Below are positions 17,771 through 29,845 of a DNA stretch of 64,000 nucleotides, piece by piece. A program made the translations under genes and the position numbers. How positions within the stretch are numbered: the first letter of the stretch is position 1; every line of letters begins with the position of its first letter. This DNA is from Candidatus Salinicoccus stercoripullorum. GTDB taxonomy: Bacteria; Bacillota; Bacilli; Staphylococcales; Salinicoccaceae. The notes beneath the pieces are model-generated. The model saw nothing but the letters and a program-made list of their open reading frames with translations, had not been told where the DNA came from and searched no databases. The stretch is taken from contig DXHR01000007.1 in the NCBI GenBank assembly GCA_019113295.1, forward strand, positions 1 through 64,000. The letters are read 5' to 3'.

Positions 17771-19264
17771 ATGGAGCAGATTACGCTATATACATGGATA
17801 GGTTTTATCGCCTTTCTTCTACTGATGCTTGCAATCGGCTACATGAGTGCCCGCAGGATGAAGACCATCGCGGATTTTGCCACAGGCGGCGGAAAGCTGG
17901 GACCTTATGTACTCGGTTTGTCATTTGCGGCAACCTATCTGAGCGCGGCAACGTTTCTGGGCTACCCGGGATGGTCGTATGAATGGGGATTTTCAAATCT
18001 GTGGCTGTTTCTCGCAATAATACTTGGCGGGCCGGCCGGTGTCCTGATGGTCGCGAAGAAGATCAGGAAGCTCAATACGACACAGAAATCCATATCCCTT
18101 CCCGACTGGCTGGGGGATTTCTACCAGAGCGATGTGCTGCGTGTCGGCACAGCCCTTATACTGCTGTTCAATATATTCTATATCGCCGCACAGTTCGTCG
18201 CCGGTGCCAAGATCTTTGAATACCTTCTCGGCATGTCCTATACCGGCGGGCTCATCTTCATAACCGCAGTTGTCGTCGTATATGTATTTGCAGGGGGAGC
18301 CATTGCGGACATATACACCGACGCCGTCCAGGTGGTCATCATGGCCGTCGCAGGCGTTGCCGTCTTCGTATCCGGCATCGTCATTTTTTGGAAAGGCAGC
18401 ATCACCGATACATTTTCAGGGATTTCAGCAAATCTCGCCGGACAGAACGAAAATCTCGTCGCTGTCTTCAATCCGGAATCACTGCACTTCTCTTCACTCG
18501 GTGCGGCGGTCGGTGCCATCACAATCCAGTGGGCCTTCGCTTCCGCACCGCATCTGTTCAATAAAGTGCTCGGTCTCAGGAATGAGAAGGACCTCGGGAA
18601 AATGATAGCAACCTACGTGGCAGTCGCCACCTTGTGTGTCCTCGTACTGTTCGGCGGGCTCTACAGCAGGGCGGCACTCGGTGATTCCGCAGCTGCCGTC
18701 GACCTCGCACTGATGGATTATATACTATGGGCGTTCCCTGCAATCGTCGTGGCCCTGTTCGGCGTGGTGATACTCGCAGCAGCAATGTCCACGACCGACG
18801 GGATATTCGTTTCCATATCAACCGTCTTCGCCAATGATATTTTCCTGAAATTCCTGGTCAAACGCAACATAGTGAAAATGAGTGACGACAAAGCGCAGAA
18901 GATCGCCTTCAGTATCAGCAGGATGACAGTCCCCCTGATCGGACTCCTCGCATTCCTGCTTGTCCTTGAACCGCCGAAATATATGGGTGATGTCATGTGG
19001 ATCGGCATATCCGGCATTGCAGCCGGGACGATGGGGCCGATACTGCAGGCAGTCTATGCCAAAAGGAGGGCGCCGGCAAAAGCTGCCGAACTGTCCATGT
19101 TCTGCGGACTGGGGTCATATCTGCTGCTATACTTCACAGGAGTAGTATCGAGCACGATGTCAGCAGGTGCAGTGGCTACGTTCATCGGCATTGCCACGAT
19201 AAACATAGCCTCATGGATCATCAGGCTGAATACCGGCAAAGCTTCAGTAGAGGAGGGTGCCTGA
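17771..19264 (+). CDS. sodium:solute symporter (SSS family)
   Basis: 497 residues with about 13 membrane helices. Family signature near residues 58-75: AATYLSAATFLGYPGWSYEW, and a later GGAIADIYTDAVQ. GAAAGGGG precedes the ATG, 16 nt after the monooxygenase stop. In the SAM-I-controlled operon it most likely imports the compound oxidised by the monooxygenase with sodium. SSS carriers move sugars, carboxylates, amino acids and betaines, so sequence alone does not fix the substrate. A tiny membrane gene overlaps its stop. Confidence 0.88.
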   Translation: MEQITLYTWIGFIAFLLLMLAIGYMSARRMKTIADFATGGGKLGPYVLGLSFAATYLSAATFLGYPGWSYEWGFSNLWLFLAIILGGPAGVLMVAKKIRKLNTTQKSISLPDWLGDFYQSDVLRVGTALILLFNIFYIAAQFVAGAKIFEYLLGMSYTGGLIFITAVVVVYVFAGGAIADIYTDAVQVVIMAVAGVAVFVSGIVIFWKGSITDTFSGISANLAGQNENLVAVFNPESLHFSSLGAAVGAITIQWAFASAPHLFNKVLGLRNEKDLGKMIATYVAVATLCVLVLFGGLYSRAALGDSAAAVDLALMDYILWAFPAIVVALFGVVILAAAMSTTDGIFVSISTVFANDIFLKFLVKRNIVKMSDDKAQKIAFSISRMTVPLIGLLAFLLVLEPPKYMGDVMWIGISGIAAGTMGPILQAVYAKRRAPAKAAELSMFCGLGSYLLLYFTGVVSSTMSAGAVATFIGIATINIASWIIRLNTGKASVEEGA

Positions 19265-19365
19265 TGTTTGTAAACGAAATGCTTTCCATTTGGCTTTACG
19301 GATCTATATTTTCGCTTTTGGCCGTAAGCCTGTCACTCTGGAAGTGGTATTTTAAAGATCAGTAG
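19264..19365 (+). CDS. 33-residue symporter small accessory protein
   Basis: Starts in the TGATG overlap with the symporter stop, with GAGGAGG at ideal spacing. The product begins MFVNEMLSIWLYG, has one hydrophobic helix (SIFSLLAVSLSLW) and ends KWYFKDQ. Tight coupling and membrane character match the small accessory proteins encoded next to some SSS symporters. Probably a subunit or stabiliser of the carrier. Easily missed because of its size. Confidence 0.72.
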   Translation: MFVNEMLSIWLYGSIFSLLAVSLSLWKWYFKDQ

Positions 19366-19422
19366 GCAGGCTGTCCAGCTTGTTTTGATAAATAAAGTAT
19401 TAAAAAATATATGTAAACCGAG

Positions 19423-19466
19423 ACATCCCTGAAATTGAACTCCAAGTTCAACTTCAGGGATGTTTA
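19423..19466. terminator. terminator between SSS operon and phospho-beta-glucosidase gene
   Basis: An 18-bp stem (19423-19441 with 19445-19463, one A-C mismatch) with a 3-nt loop. T-tracts are modest on both sides (TTTAAT on plus), but the stem is long and lies between convergent operons. Confidence 0.7.
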
Positions 19467-19509
19467 ATATGAACAGAATATACTCAATGATGAAATCATA
19501 ATTGGGAGA

Positions 19510-22949
<3,440 letters not shown>

Positions 22950-22995
22950 CTCAGACACCTCCAGTATCCAGAAAACCATAATACTTTTTGGGCAA

Positions 22996-23063
22996 TAAAA
23001 AAGACCTAAACCATAAATGGACACAGCTGTTTCGGGAACTGTTATCCATCAATGATTTAGGTC
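22996..23063 (-). terminator. LicT-controlled leader terminator
   Basis: On the minus strand, AAGACCTAAATCAT pairs with ATGGTTTAGGTCTT and is followed by TTTT. Its 5' arm overlaps the 3' end of the RAT, so the two structures exclude each other. It stops transcription into bglP unless the antiterminator binds. Confidence 0.88.
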
Positions 23064-23089
23064 TTGCCTGCTTAACCAGTAACAATCCT
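23061..23089 (-). promoter_or_regulatory. ribonucleic antiterminator (RAT) for LicT/BglG
   Basis: Minus strand reads GGATTGTTACTGGTTAAG then CAGGCAAGACC, matching the LicT/BglG RAT consensus. When the regulator at 23174 is active it should bind here and block the overlapping terminator. Confidence 0.92.
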
Positions 23090-23130
23090 AATAACATTAA
23101 GATTCATATATAGTTTTCTAAGTTAAATAT

Positions 23131-23167
23131 AATGTACCACCTGTAAAATGAACTGTCAACGCTTTCA
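23131..23167 (-). promoter_or_regulatory. bglPA promoter with cre site
   Basis: Minus-strand -35 TTGACA (23154-23159), 17-nt spacer, -10 TACATT (23131-23136). A cre site TGAAAGCGTTGACA at 23154-23167 (13 of 14 consensus positions) covers the -35, so CcpA would repress the operon when glucose is present. Confidence 0.8.
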
Positions 23168-23173
23168 ATTATT

Positions 23174-24004
23174 TTATCTGCGTACCACTCTCTCTATGTG
23201 AATGGTGAGATAGAGCTTTTCTTCGTTTGGCAGTGCATATCCGTATTTGTTCCTGATGAAGGATGAGACCTTGGTTGTACACTCGAAAGAATCAGGATAC
23301 TTCAGTTTTATGGCACTGTATAAAAAATCATCGTGGTCTTCCAGGTAGGTACTGCTGAGCAGTCGCTGGGCAAAAAATTTAAGGTGTGTCAAAAACCTGA
23401 AGTAATTCAGCGAGTCTTCATCAAAACCGATACTGAAATGATACCGGACAATGTTCAGGACATTCTGTATGATTTCAGTAATCTGGTTGATATCGGAAAG
23501 ACCTTCATTCAGCTCCGCATTGACGATGTGCATGGCGATAAACCCTGCTTCATCTTCGGGTAGCCGGACGCCAAGTCTATCATCGATCATTCTCATTGCT
23601 TCCAGGCCGATGGCATACTCATCTTTATAAAGTTTTTTAGTCTCCCAGAGCAGTCCGTTCTTTATAGACTGGTTATTTCTCTGTCTTTCTATGGCAAAGT
23701 TGACATGATCCGTCAGTGCGACATAGATGATATCATTCAGCTTTTTACCGTATCTTTTTTTGGCGAACTGGATGATGTCTTCGACAACATTCATCGTGTC
23801 GATGGGAACTTCCCTCAAAAGAGTCTGGAACTGGTCGGAAATTTCTTTGTTATCAAGGGAGAAAATCTTTTCAATCTTTGATTCGTCCACAGGATCCCCG
23901 GCTTTCTTCTGGAACCCCACACCGCTCCCCATAATCACCTGTTCGCGGCTGTTCTGGTCAAGAATACTTATTACATTGTTATTAATCACTCTGTTAATAA
24001 TCAT
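23174..24004 (-). CDS. licT: LicT/BglG-family transcriptional antiterminator
   Basis: 276 residues: N-terminal CAT RNA-binding domain (NNNVISILDQNSREQVIMG, GVGFQKKAGD) and two PTS regulation domains (about 65-170 and 171-276) with His residues in LTDHVNFAIERQR, FIAMHIVNAELNE and YLTIHIERV that PTS proteins phosphorylate. AGAGGAG precedes the ATG. It lies upstream of bglP-bglA, separated by the cre promoter and its RAT target, so it probably has its own promoter and switches on the operon when beta-glucosides draw phosphate from the EII. Confidence 0.9.
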   Translation of the reverse strand: MIINRVINNNVISILDQNSREQVIMGSGVGFQKKAGDPVDESKIEKIFSLDNKEISDQFQTLLREVPIDTMNVVEDIIQFAKKRYGKKLNDIIYVALTDHVNFAIERQRNNQSIKNGLLWETKKLYKDEYAIGLEAMRMIDDRLGVRLPEDEAGFIAMHIVNAELNEGLSDINQITEIIQNVLNIVRYHFSIGFDEDSLNYFRFLTHLKFFAQRLLSSTYLEDHDDFLYSAIKLKYPDSFECTTKVSSFIRNKYGYALPNEEKLYLTIHIERVVRR

Positions 24005-24199
24005 TATTCTACGCTCCTCTGATGGTTATTATATTAGCATGTGACATTAAATAATAATAATGAATTTTAATATACTGAAAAACGGCAGTAATCTTCCTAT
24101 CTCAAATTGTGATGCCTCCCATCTTGCATAGTAATTTTACATCTTATGCCTCCATGGAGTATGATTTCATTAAACAGATGAAATGGAAGGGGAGGTAAC

Positions 24200-25360
24200 A
24201 TGAGTAACCATTATGATGTAATTGTTGTCGGCGCAGGAGCGATGGGTATGGCTGCAGGGTATTATCTGTCACGGAATGGAGTCAGGACGCTGATGATTGA
24301 TGCGTTCGATCCGCCTCATTCGAACGGGAGTCACAGCGGGGATACACGGATCATCCGTCATGCCTGCGGTGAAGGGCCTGAATATGCTCCACTTGGACTG
24401 AGGGCACAGGAACTCTGGGATGAGCTGCAGAAGAAAACATCAGAATCACTCTTCAGGAAGACGGGTATACTGACGTTCGGAAAAAGGGGTTCTGAATTTG
24501 TGGACCAGGCGGTTACGTCCGGCCGCAGATATGATATGAACATAGAGGAACTTTCAGCGGATGAAATCATGGAACGGTGGCCGGGAACAACGCTGCCGGT
24601 GGATAATATCGGCTGCTACGAGCCCGATGCAGGCGTACTGTTTGGTGAGAACTGCATACGGACATTCCGAAGGCTCGCACTGGAAAATGGTGCGGAGCTC
24701 ATGACGGATTCGCCGGTGATGAAGATTGATGTTGAAGCAGATTCAGCTGAAGTGGCAACGAAGAACGGCATTTTCACTTCGGAAAAACTCATCATCACCG
24801 CCGGCGCATGGAACAGTCGTATACTCTCCGACCTGAAATTGAAAATCGCGATACAGCCGAGCAGGCGTGTCATCGGCTGGTTCGACTCCGATGACCGGCT
24901 TTATGCATCCGATGTATTCCCCGGATTCATATGCGACCTGCCCGACGGAATCTTCTATGGCTTCCCGAGCATTGATGGCGCCGGGCTGAAAATCGGTCGT
25001 TTTGATAACGGAGTGGATGCTGAACCTGAATACATGAACCGTGAATTTGGTGCGTACGAGGAAGATGAAGCGGATCTCCGTTATTTCCTCGGAAAGTACA
25101 TGCCGAAGGCGAACGGGAACTTGAATGTCGGCAGGACGTGCATGTTCACCAATACACCGGATGAGAACTTCGTCATCGATCTGCACCCTGAATACAGTCA
25201 TGTTGCGATTGCCGCAGGTTTTTCCGGTCATGGCTATAAATTTTCCAGTGCAGTGGGAGAGATTTTAAGTGAGCTTGTGACAAAAGGAGAAAGCAGTCAG
25301 GATATCTCCTCGTTTTCAGCGAGACGGCAGGCGCTGTACCCGGATAATATCGGTAAATGA
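24200..25360 (+). CDS. N-methyl-L-tryptophan/sarcosine oxidase-like flavoenzyme
   Basis: 386 residues, monomeric sarcosine oxidase/MTOX family: dinucleotide motif VVGAGAMGMAAGYYLSRNG, SHSGDTRIIRHA, and Cys314 in VGRTCMFTNTPDENF, the position that holds covalent FAD (Cys315 in B. MSOX). Oxidises N-methyl amino acids to the amine plus formaldehyde and hydrogen peroxide. GGGGAGG before the ATG. Monocistronic in appearance with a LysR regulator 100 nt downstream. Sarcosine and N-methyltryptophan cannot be distinguished here. Confidence 0.82.
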   Translation: MSNHYDVIVVGAGAMGMAAGYYLSRNGVRTLMIDAFDPPHSNGSHSGDTRIIRHACGEGPEYAPLGLRAQELWDELQKKTSESLFRKTGILTFGKRGSEFVDQAVTSGRRYDMNIEELSADEIMERWPGTTLPVDNIGCYEPDAGVLFGENCIRTFRRLALENGAELMTDSPVMKIDVEADSAEVATKNGIFTSEKLIITAGAWNSRILSDLKLKIAIQPSRRVIGWFDSDDRLYASDVFPGFICDLPDGIFYGFPSIDGAGLKIGRFDNGVDAEPEYMNREFGAYEEDEADLRYFLGKYMPKANGNLNVGRTCMFTNTPDENFVIDLHPEYSHVAIAAGFSGHGYKFSSAVGEILSELVTKGESSQDISSFSARRQALYPDNIGK

Positions 25361-25460
25361 CACTCATTGGGAAGCAGAGCTTTTCCATTGTGTCCCGGTG
25401 AAATACTCCTGTATACTGGCCTAAATTACGGTTACGGTAAAACCAGGGAGAGGGGATACG

Positions 25461-26315
25461 ATGGAGCTCAAGGATCTTCGGATATTTAACAGCGTCGCTG
25501 CTGCGGGGAGCATCAGCAGAGCGGCTGCGGAACTGAATTTTGTGCAATCTTATATTACAACGCGGATGAAGGCGCTGGAGACGGAACTTGGTACGGAACT
25601 GCTCTTGCGTACCAGCCGGGGCACGTTGTTGACTCCGGACGGTGAAAAGCTGCAGAAACATGCTGACGGTATACTGGCCCGCGTCGATGTCCTTCATGAG
25701 GATTTTGATAAAGGATCACTGAGAGGGAGCGTCACGGTGGGGACTGTCGAGACCATCACCAGGCTCCCTGAAATATTGACGGCATACCAGCTTGCACACC
25801 CTGAAGTTAATATATCTGTGTATACGGACGTGACGAAAAATATCGTCCACCAAATTATAAACAGAGATATTGATTGTGCATTTGTCGCTGATTTCGACCA
25901 TCATCCGAAAATCAACAAGATGGAAATACTGAGGGAAAGACTGGTGCTGATATCGAACGCGCCGGAAATTACGATGGCAGATTTAACTCAGCAGCCCATG
26001 CTCGTTTTCAAGGAAGGCTGCAGCTACAGAGCCAAGCTGGAGGAATGGCTGCTTGATGGGGGAATAGAAAAGACGAAAGTGAAGGAATTCGGAACGATGG
26101 AAACGATACTCGGCAGTGTCAGAGCGGGACTCGGCATAAGCCTGGTGCCGGAATCGAGCGTGGTCGGGCTGATTGAAACAGGAGCCCTCTACAGTTATGG
26201 CATTCCGGAACACTACAGCAATATCTCGACGGACTTCATATGGCCCGGGAATACCGGAAAGCAGGGGATGCTGGATGGATTTGTTGAGACGGTACAGAAA
26301 TTTAAAGATGTGTGA
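25461..26315 (+). CDS. LysR-family transcriptional regulator
   Basis: 284 residues. LysR HTH at 1-60 (IFNSVAAAGSISRAAAELN, YITTRMKALETELG) and an effector domain after about residue 90 (SVTVGTVETITRLPEILTAY). GAGAGGGG precedes ATG 25461. Lies between the sarcosine-oxidase-like gene and the AbgT carrier in the same direction, so either may be its target. Confidence 0.85.
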   Translation: MELKDLRIFNSVAAAGSISRAAAELNFVQSYITTRMKALETELGTELLLRTSRGTLLTPDGEKLQKHADGILARVDVLHEDFDKGSLRGSVTVGTVETITRLPEILTAYQLAHPEVNISVYTDVTKNIVHQIINRDIDCAFVADFDHHPKINKMEILRERLVLISNAPEITMADLTQQPMLVFKEGCSYRAKLEEWLLDGGIEKTKVKEFGTMETILGSVRAGLGISLVPESSVVGLIETGALYSYGIPEHYSNISTDFIWPGNTGKQGMLDGFVETVQKFKDV

Positions 26316-26458
26316 AAATGTCTGCAATCTCCTTTTATGCCAATAGGTATAAGAGGAGATATTTTTGTCATCAGTTTAGAAACAGACCTTGTACTTTTCC
26401 GTTCAGTTTGGAATAATGGGCTAATAATTAGAAAATTGCAACAAAGAGGAAGGTGCAC

Positions 26459-27982
26459 ATGGAAACCAAGGAGAGAAAAGGGCTTTTCAACCGTTTTTTA
26501 AATGTTGTGGAGGCCCTCGGCAATAAACTGCCGGATCCCATCGTCTTATTCATCATACTCATGTTTACTATACTTCTCGGATCGCTGATTGCAAGCCTGT
26601 TCCACCTTGAAGCGGAGAACCCTGCTACAGGCGAGACGATCGAGGCGGTCAACCTGCTTAATGGTGAAGGTCTTGTACAGATGCTGACAGGGGCCATTAC
26701 GAATTTCAGTGAATTTCCCCCGCTCGGCATGGTGCTCGTTGTCATGATCGGTATTGGGCTTGCTGAGAAATCGGGTTATTTCGAAGTGGCCATGAGACGC
26801 GTCATCGAGATTTCGCCGGCCAGACTCATCATTCCGGCGATCATCCTCATCGGCATCATCGGAAACGTGGCGGGAGATGCAGGTCCTGTCGTACTGCCGC
26901 CGCTTGCTGCGATGGTTGTCATGAGACTCGGGCATCATCCATTTGTCGGACTGGTTGCAGCATATGCAGCCTGTCTCGGTGCATTTTCCGCCAATATCCT
27001 GCCGGGTATGGCGGACGCGCTGGCACTTGGATTTACAGAGCCGGCAGCGCAGCTGATAAACCCTGACTATTCCGGAAATATACTGATGAACTACTACTTT
27101 ATCGCCGCGTCGACATTCTTCCTGCTGATTGTCGTATATTTTGTCACGACAAGGATCACGATTCCACGACTTGGTACATACGACGGGCCGGAAGCAAACC
27201 ATGAGCCATTGGAAAGAAAACAGATTGTCGCGCTCAGATGGGCGAATATCGCCGCATTGCTGACAGCGGTTTTCTTCCTCGTTTTCCTTATTCCTGAAAA
27301 TGGAATACTGAGAAATCAGGAAACGGGTTCAATCATACAGGAATCGCCATTCATGGACTCCATTGTCTTTATCATCACAATACTATTCTTTGTGCCGGGT
27401 CTCGTCTACGGCCTTGTTTCAAAGACGATCACCAGCTCGCAGGATTTCGGCAAGATGCTCGGCGATTCCATGGCGACCATGGGCAGCTACATCGTCCTTG
27501 TATTTTTTGCCGCCCAGATGCTTGCATTTTTCAACTGGAGCAACCTGGGTCCGCTCATCGCCATCAAAGGGGCGGACCTGCTGCAGGCATTGAATATTTC
27601 AGGCATTCCGCTGGTCATCGGTTTCATCCTGCTCGCCGGGCTGGTCAATATGCTGATCGGCAGCGCCTCGGCAAAATGGGCGATACTGGCACCGGTCTTC
27701 GTACCAATGTTCATGCTTCTCGGTTATGACCCTGCATTTACACAGATGCTGTATCGTGTAGGGGATTCGTTCTCCAACCCGATTACCCCGATGCTGCCGT
27801 ACTTGCCGCTGCTGCTTGCATTTGCACAGCGGTTCGATAAGAATGCCGGACTGGGGACACTGATTTCGGCACTGCTGCCCTATACAATCATACTGTTTTT
27901 CACTTGGACGGTATTTACGATCATCTGGTTTCTTCTCGGATTCCCGGTCGGACCGGGCGGCCCGATACAACTGCCGGAATAA
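26459..27982 (+). CDS. AbgT-family transporter
   Basis: 507 residues, about 12 membrane helices. Family marks: N-terminal NVVEALGNKLPDPIVLFI, later GNVAGDAGPVVLPPLAA and GSASAKWAILAPVFVPMF. AbgT proteins move p-aminobenzoyl-glutamate or export antimetabolites such as sulfonamides. AGGAAGG lies before ATG 26459 (a GTG two codons earlier is possible). No abgA/abgB hydrolase is beside it. The 110 nt after the gene before the terminator hold nothing recognised. Confidence 0.82.
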   Translation: METKERKGLFNRFLNVVEALGNKLPDPIVLFIILMFTILLGSLIASLFHLEAENPATGETIEAVNLLNGEGLVQMLTGAITNFSEFPPLGMVLVVMIGIGLAEKSGYFEVAMRRVIEISPARLIIPAIILIGIIGNVAGDAGPVVLPPLAAMVVMRLGHHPFVGLVAAYAACLGAFSANILPGMADALALGFTEPAAQLINPDYSGNILMNYYFIAASTFFLLIVVYFVTTRITIPRLGTYDGPEANHEPLERKQIVALRWANIAALLTAVFFLVFLIPENGILRNQETGSIIQESPFMDSIVFIITILFFVPGLVYGLVSKTITSSQDFGKMLGDSMATMGSYIVLVFFAAQMLAFFNWSNLGPLIAIKGADLLQALNISGIPLVIGFILLAGLVNMLIGSASAKWAILAPVFVPMFMLLGYDPAFTQMLYRVGDSFSNPITPMLPYLPLLLAFAQRFDKNAGLGTLISALLPYTIILFFTWTVFTIIWFLLGFPVGPGGPIQLPE

Positions 27983-28091
27983 TATAATTTTGGATGAAGA
28001 TGACTTCATCGATAGTGTGCGTCGCGCTTGAAATGAGGCGGTCAACCGGATGAGTTCATCGAAAGAGGTGTCCAGGAAATGGAAGGTGCAT

Positions 28092-28125
28092 AAAAAAATC
28101 ACTCCATCTTTATGGAGTGATTTTT
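28092..28125. terminator. bidirectional terminator between AbgT and MetT-like genes
   Basis: 14-bp stem AAAAATCACTCCAT/ATGGAGTGATTTTT with a 4-nt loop; A-run and T-run allow it to act on both convergent genes. Confidence 0.9.
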
Positions 28126-29421
28126 CTATGCCTTCAGCTTTTTCGGGAAGCCGGCGAGTATTGCGATGATGCCGCAGATCAGAAGCATCGCCGGATAGAT
28201 TGAATAAGGGACGATGGCGACAGGTGAAATTGCCGCGATGCCCGCTGCTGCGAGCAACTGTCCGCCGTACGGGATCAGACCCTGGAATGCCGCTGCGAAA
28301 ATGTCGAGCAGACTGGCGGATTTCCGACGGTCAACACCGTATTCATCAGCAATGTTCTTTGCGAGCGGCCCTGTAATGATGATTGAAATCGTATTGTTTG
28401 CAGTGCTGACGTCCGTTGCGCTGACCAGCGCGGCGATGCCGAATTCGGCACCTTTCCTCGAGCGTATGCGGCTCGTGATGAAATGCAGCAGGTAGTCGAT
28501 GCCGCCGTAGTGTTCTATGAGACCGATCATGCCGCCGATCAATATGGCAATGATGGAAATTTCCATCATGCTTGTGATGCCTTCACCCGCAGCACCGACA
28601 AATGATATGAAATTATATGAACCGTCGATGAGTCCGATGAGTCCGGCAAGCAGGGTGCCGCCGACAAGGACGGTCAGGACATTGACTCCGCAGAGGGCGA
28701 TGATGAGCACCGCAAGGTACGGGATGACTTTGACCAGATCATACTCCAGACCTTCCCCGACATTTGTCGAAAATCCGGTGGATATGAAATAAAGGATAAA
28801 GGCTGTTGTGATTGCACCCGGGAGTATGATGAAGAAGTTCACTTTGAACTTGTCCACCATCTTCACTTCCTGGGACTGCGTCGCGACAATCGTCGTATCG
28901 GAAATGACTGACAGATTGTCACCGAACATTGCACCGCCGATGACCGTCGCCAATGCAAGCGCCAGGCCGATTTCCGTCTGGTCGGCGATTCCGACCGCAA
29001 TAGGTGCAAGGGCGACAACAGTGCCTGTGGAAGTCCCCATAGAGATGGAGATGAAACAGCAGATGATGAACATACCGACGAGCAGCAGGCTGCCCGGCAG
29101 CAGTGTCAGACCAAGATTGACGGTGGAGTCCACCGCTCCCATACCCTCGGCAACTTTGGAAAATGCACCGGCCAAAAGGAAGATGAGCACCATGAGCATG
29201 ATGTTTTCCTTGCCGGCACCTCTTGTGACGATGCCGATTTTTTCACTCAGACGGTCCTTGGGTTTGATGAGCAGAGCCGCGATGATTGCTATGACGAGTG
29301 CGACGGGAATCGGCATGGCTGTAAAGTCACCCGTAATGATGCCCGTACCGATGAACAGCAACACGAAGACCAACAGCGGCAGCAGGGCGAGCGGGTTCCC
29401 CCTGGATTGTTCAGATTTCAT
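28126..29421 (-). CDS. metT: NhaC-superfamily transporter, likely methionine (MetT-like)
   Basis: 431 residues, about 11-12 membrane helices of the NhaC sodium/proton antiporter superfamily (SISMGTSTGTVVALAPIAVG, GGAMFGDNLSVISDTT, VSATDVSTANNTISIII). AAAGGAG precedes ATG 29421. A SAM-I riboswitch lies directly upstream. NhaC-type proteins under S-boxes were assigned as methionine transporters (MetT) by comparative genomics in Gram-positive bacteria, so sodium-coupled methionine uptake fits better than pH homeostasis. Symbol from this context. Confidence 0.82.
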   Translation of the reverse strand: MKSEQSRGNPLALLPLLVFVLLFIGTGIITGDFTAMPIPVALVIAIIAALLIKPKDRLSEKIGIVTRGAGKENIMLMVLIFLLAGAFSKVAEGMGAVDSTVNLGLTLLPGSLLLVGMFIICCFISISMGTSTGTVVALAPIAVGIADQTEIGLALALATVIGGAMFGDNLSVISDTTIVATQSQEVKMVDKFKVNFFIILPGAITTAFILYFISTGFSTNVGEGLEYDLVKVIPYLAVLIIALCGVNVLTVLVGGTLLAGLIGLIDGSYNFISFVGAAGEGITSMMEISIIAILIGGMIGLIEHYGGIDYLLHFITSRIRSRKGAEFGIAALVSATDVSTANNTISIIITGPLAKNIADEYGVDRRKSASLLDIFAAAFQGLIPYGGQLLAAAGIAAISPVAIVPYSIYPAMLLICGIIAILAGFPKKLKA

Positions 29422-29453
29422 GATAATACTCCTTTGGTTAGTTTTCGGGACGA

Positions 29454-29605
29454 TAAAAGACCTCTTCAGATATAGAAGAGGTCATAAAAAGACTGTATCT
29501 CTTCTCATCTTTCCAGCCTTGACGGCTGCTGGAATTGGCACTGGCTCAAACGAGCTGTTGCCGAGGCTTCAAAGGGCCAGTCCCTCCACCTCTCTTGATA
29601 AGATC
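29454..29605 (-). promoter_or_regulatory. SAM-I (S-box) riboswitch of the metT-like gene
   Basis: Minus strand, aptamer about 29605-29501: TTATCAAGAGAGGTGGAGGG, ACTGGCCCTTTGAAGCC, CGGCAACAG, GTGCCAATTCCAGC and closing GATGAGAAGAG. Terminator GACCTCTTC/GAAGAGGTC at 29459-29483 followed by TTTTAT. SAM binding should end transcription before the transporter gene. Confidence 0.96.
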
Positions 29606-29625
29606 AATGTTTATTTAATTCATCT

Positions 29626-29654
29626 ACTTTAACGCGTGAAACCGTCTGTGTCAA
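29626..29654 (-). promoter_or_regulatory. promoter of the metT-like transcription unit
   Basis: Minus-strand TTGACA (29649-29654), 17-nt spacer, TAAAGT (29626-29631), about 20 nt before the SAM-I aptamer. Confidence 0.7.
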
Positions 29655-29731
29655 TAGATAAGCGGGAAACTTTACTCCCCGACTATGAAATAATAATGCA
29701 AAACAGTATAGAATACAGAATTATCTGATGT

Positions 29732-29760
29732 TTGACAAGCCGTTCACATGTGAGTAGAAT
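29732..29760 (+). promoter_or_regulatory. promoter of the SNF transporter leader
   Basis: TTGACA (29732-29737), 17-nt spacer, TAGAAT (29755-29760). Transcription would start near 29767, about 30 nt before the leader peptide start and 250 nt before the transporter. Confidence 0.8.
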
Positions 29761-29797
29761 AGTGGCATTCTAATATTTCCTGAAAAGGATGATTTCC

Positions 29798-29845
29798 ATG
29801 TTCCGCATCATCAGCACAAACATCTGGTATAGCTATCGCAGGTAG
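29798..29845 (+). CDS. 15-residue leader peptide with Trp-Tyr-Ser-Tyr codons
   Basis: AAAAGGA lies 8 nt before ATG 29798; the peptide is MFRIISTNIWYSYRR and stops at TAG 29843-29845. Trp10 (29825-29827), Tyr11 (29828-29830) and Tyr13 (29834-29836) sit at the edge of, or inside, the first arm of a long hairpin that begins at 29831. Such clustering is what a ribosome-stalling attenuator for aromatic amino acids would need. It lies within the leader of an SNF-family transporter gene. Translation is not proved. Confidence 0.65.
   Translation: MFRIISTNIWYSYRR

Noticed and set aside
28126..29421. Plain Na+/H+ antiporter
   Set aside because: Superfamily membership is clear, but the SAM-I riboswitch makes pH or sodium homeostasis an unlikely main role.
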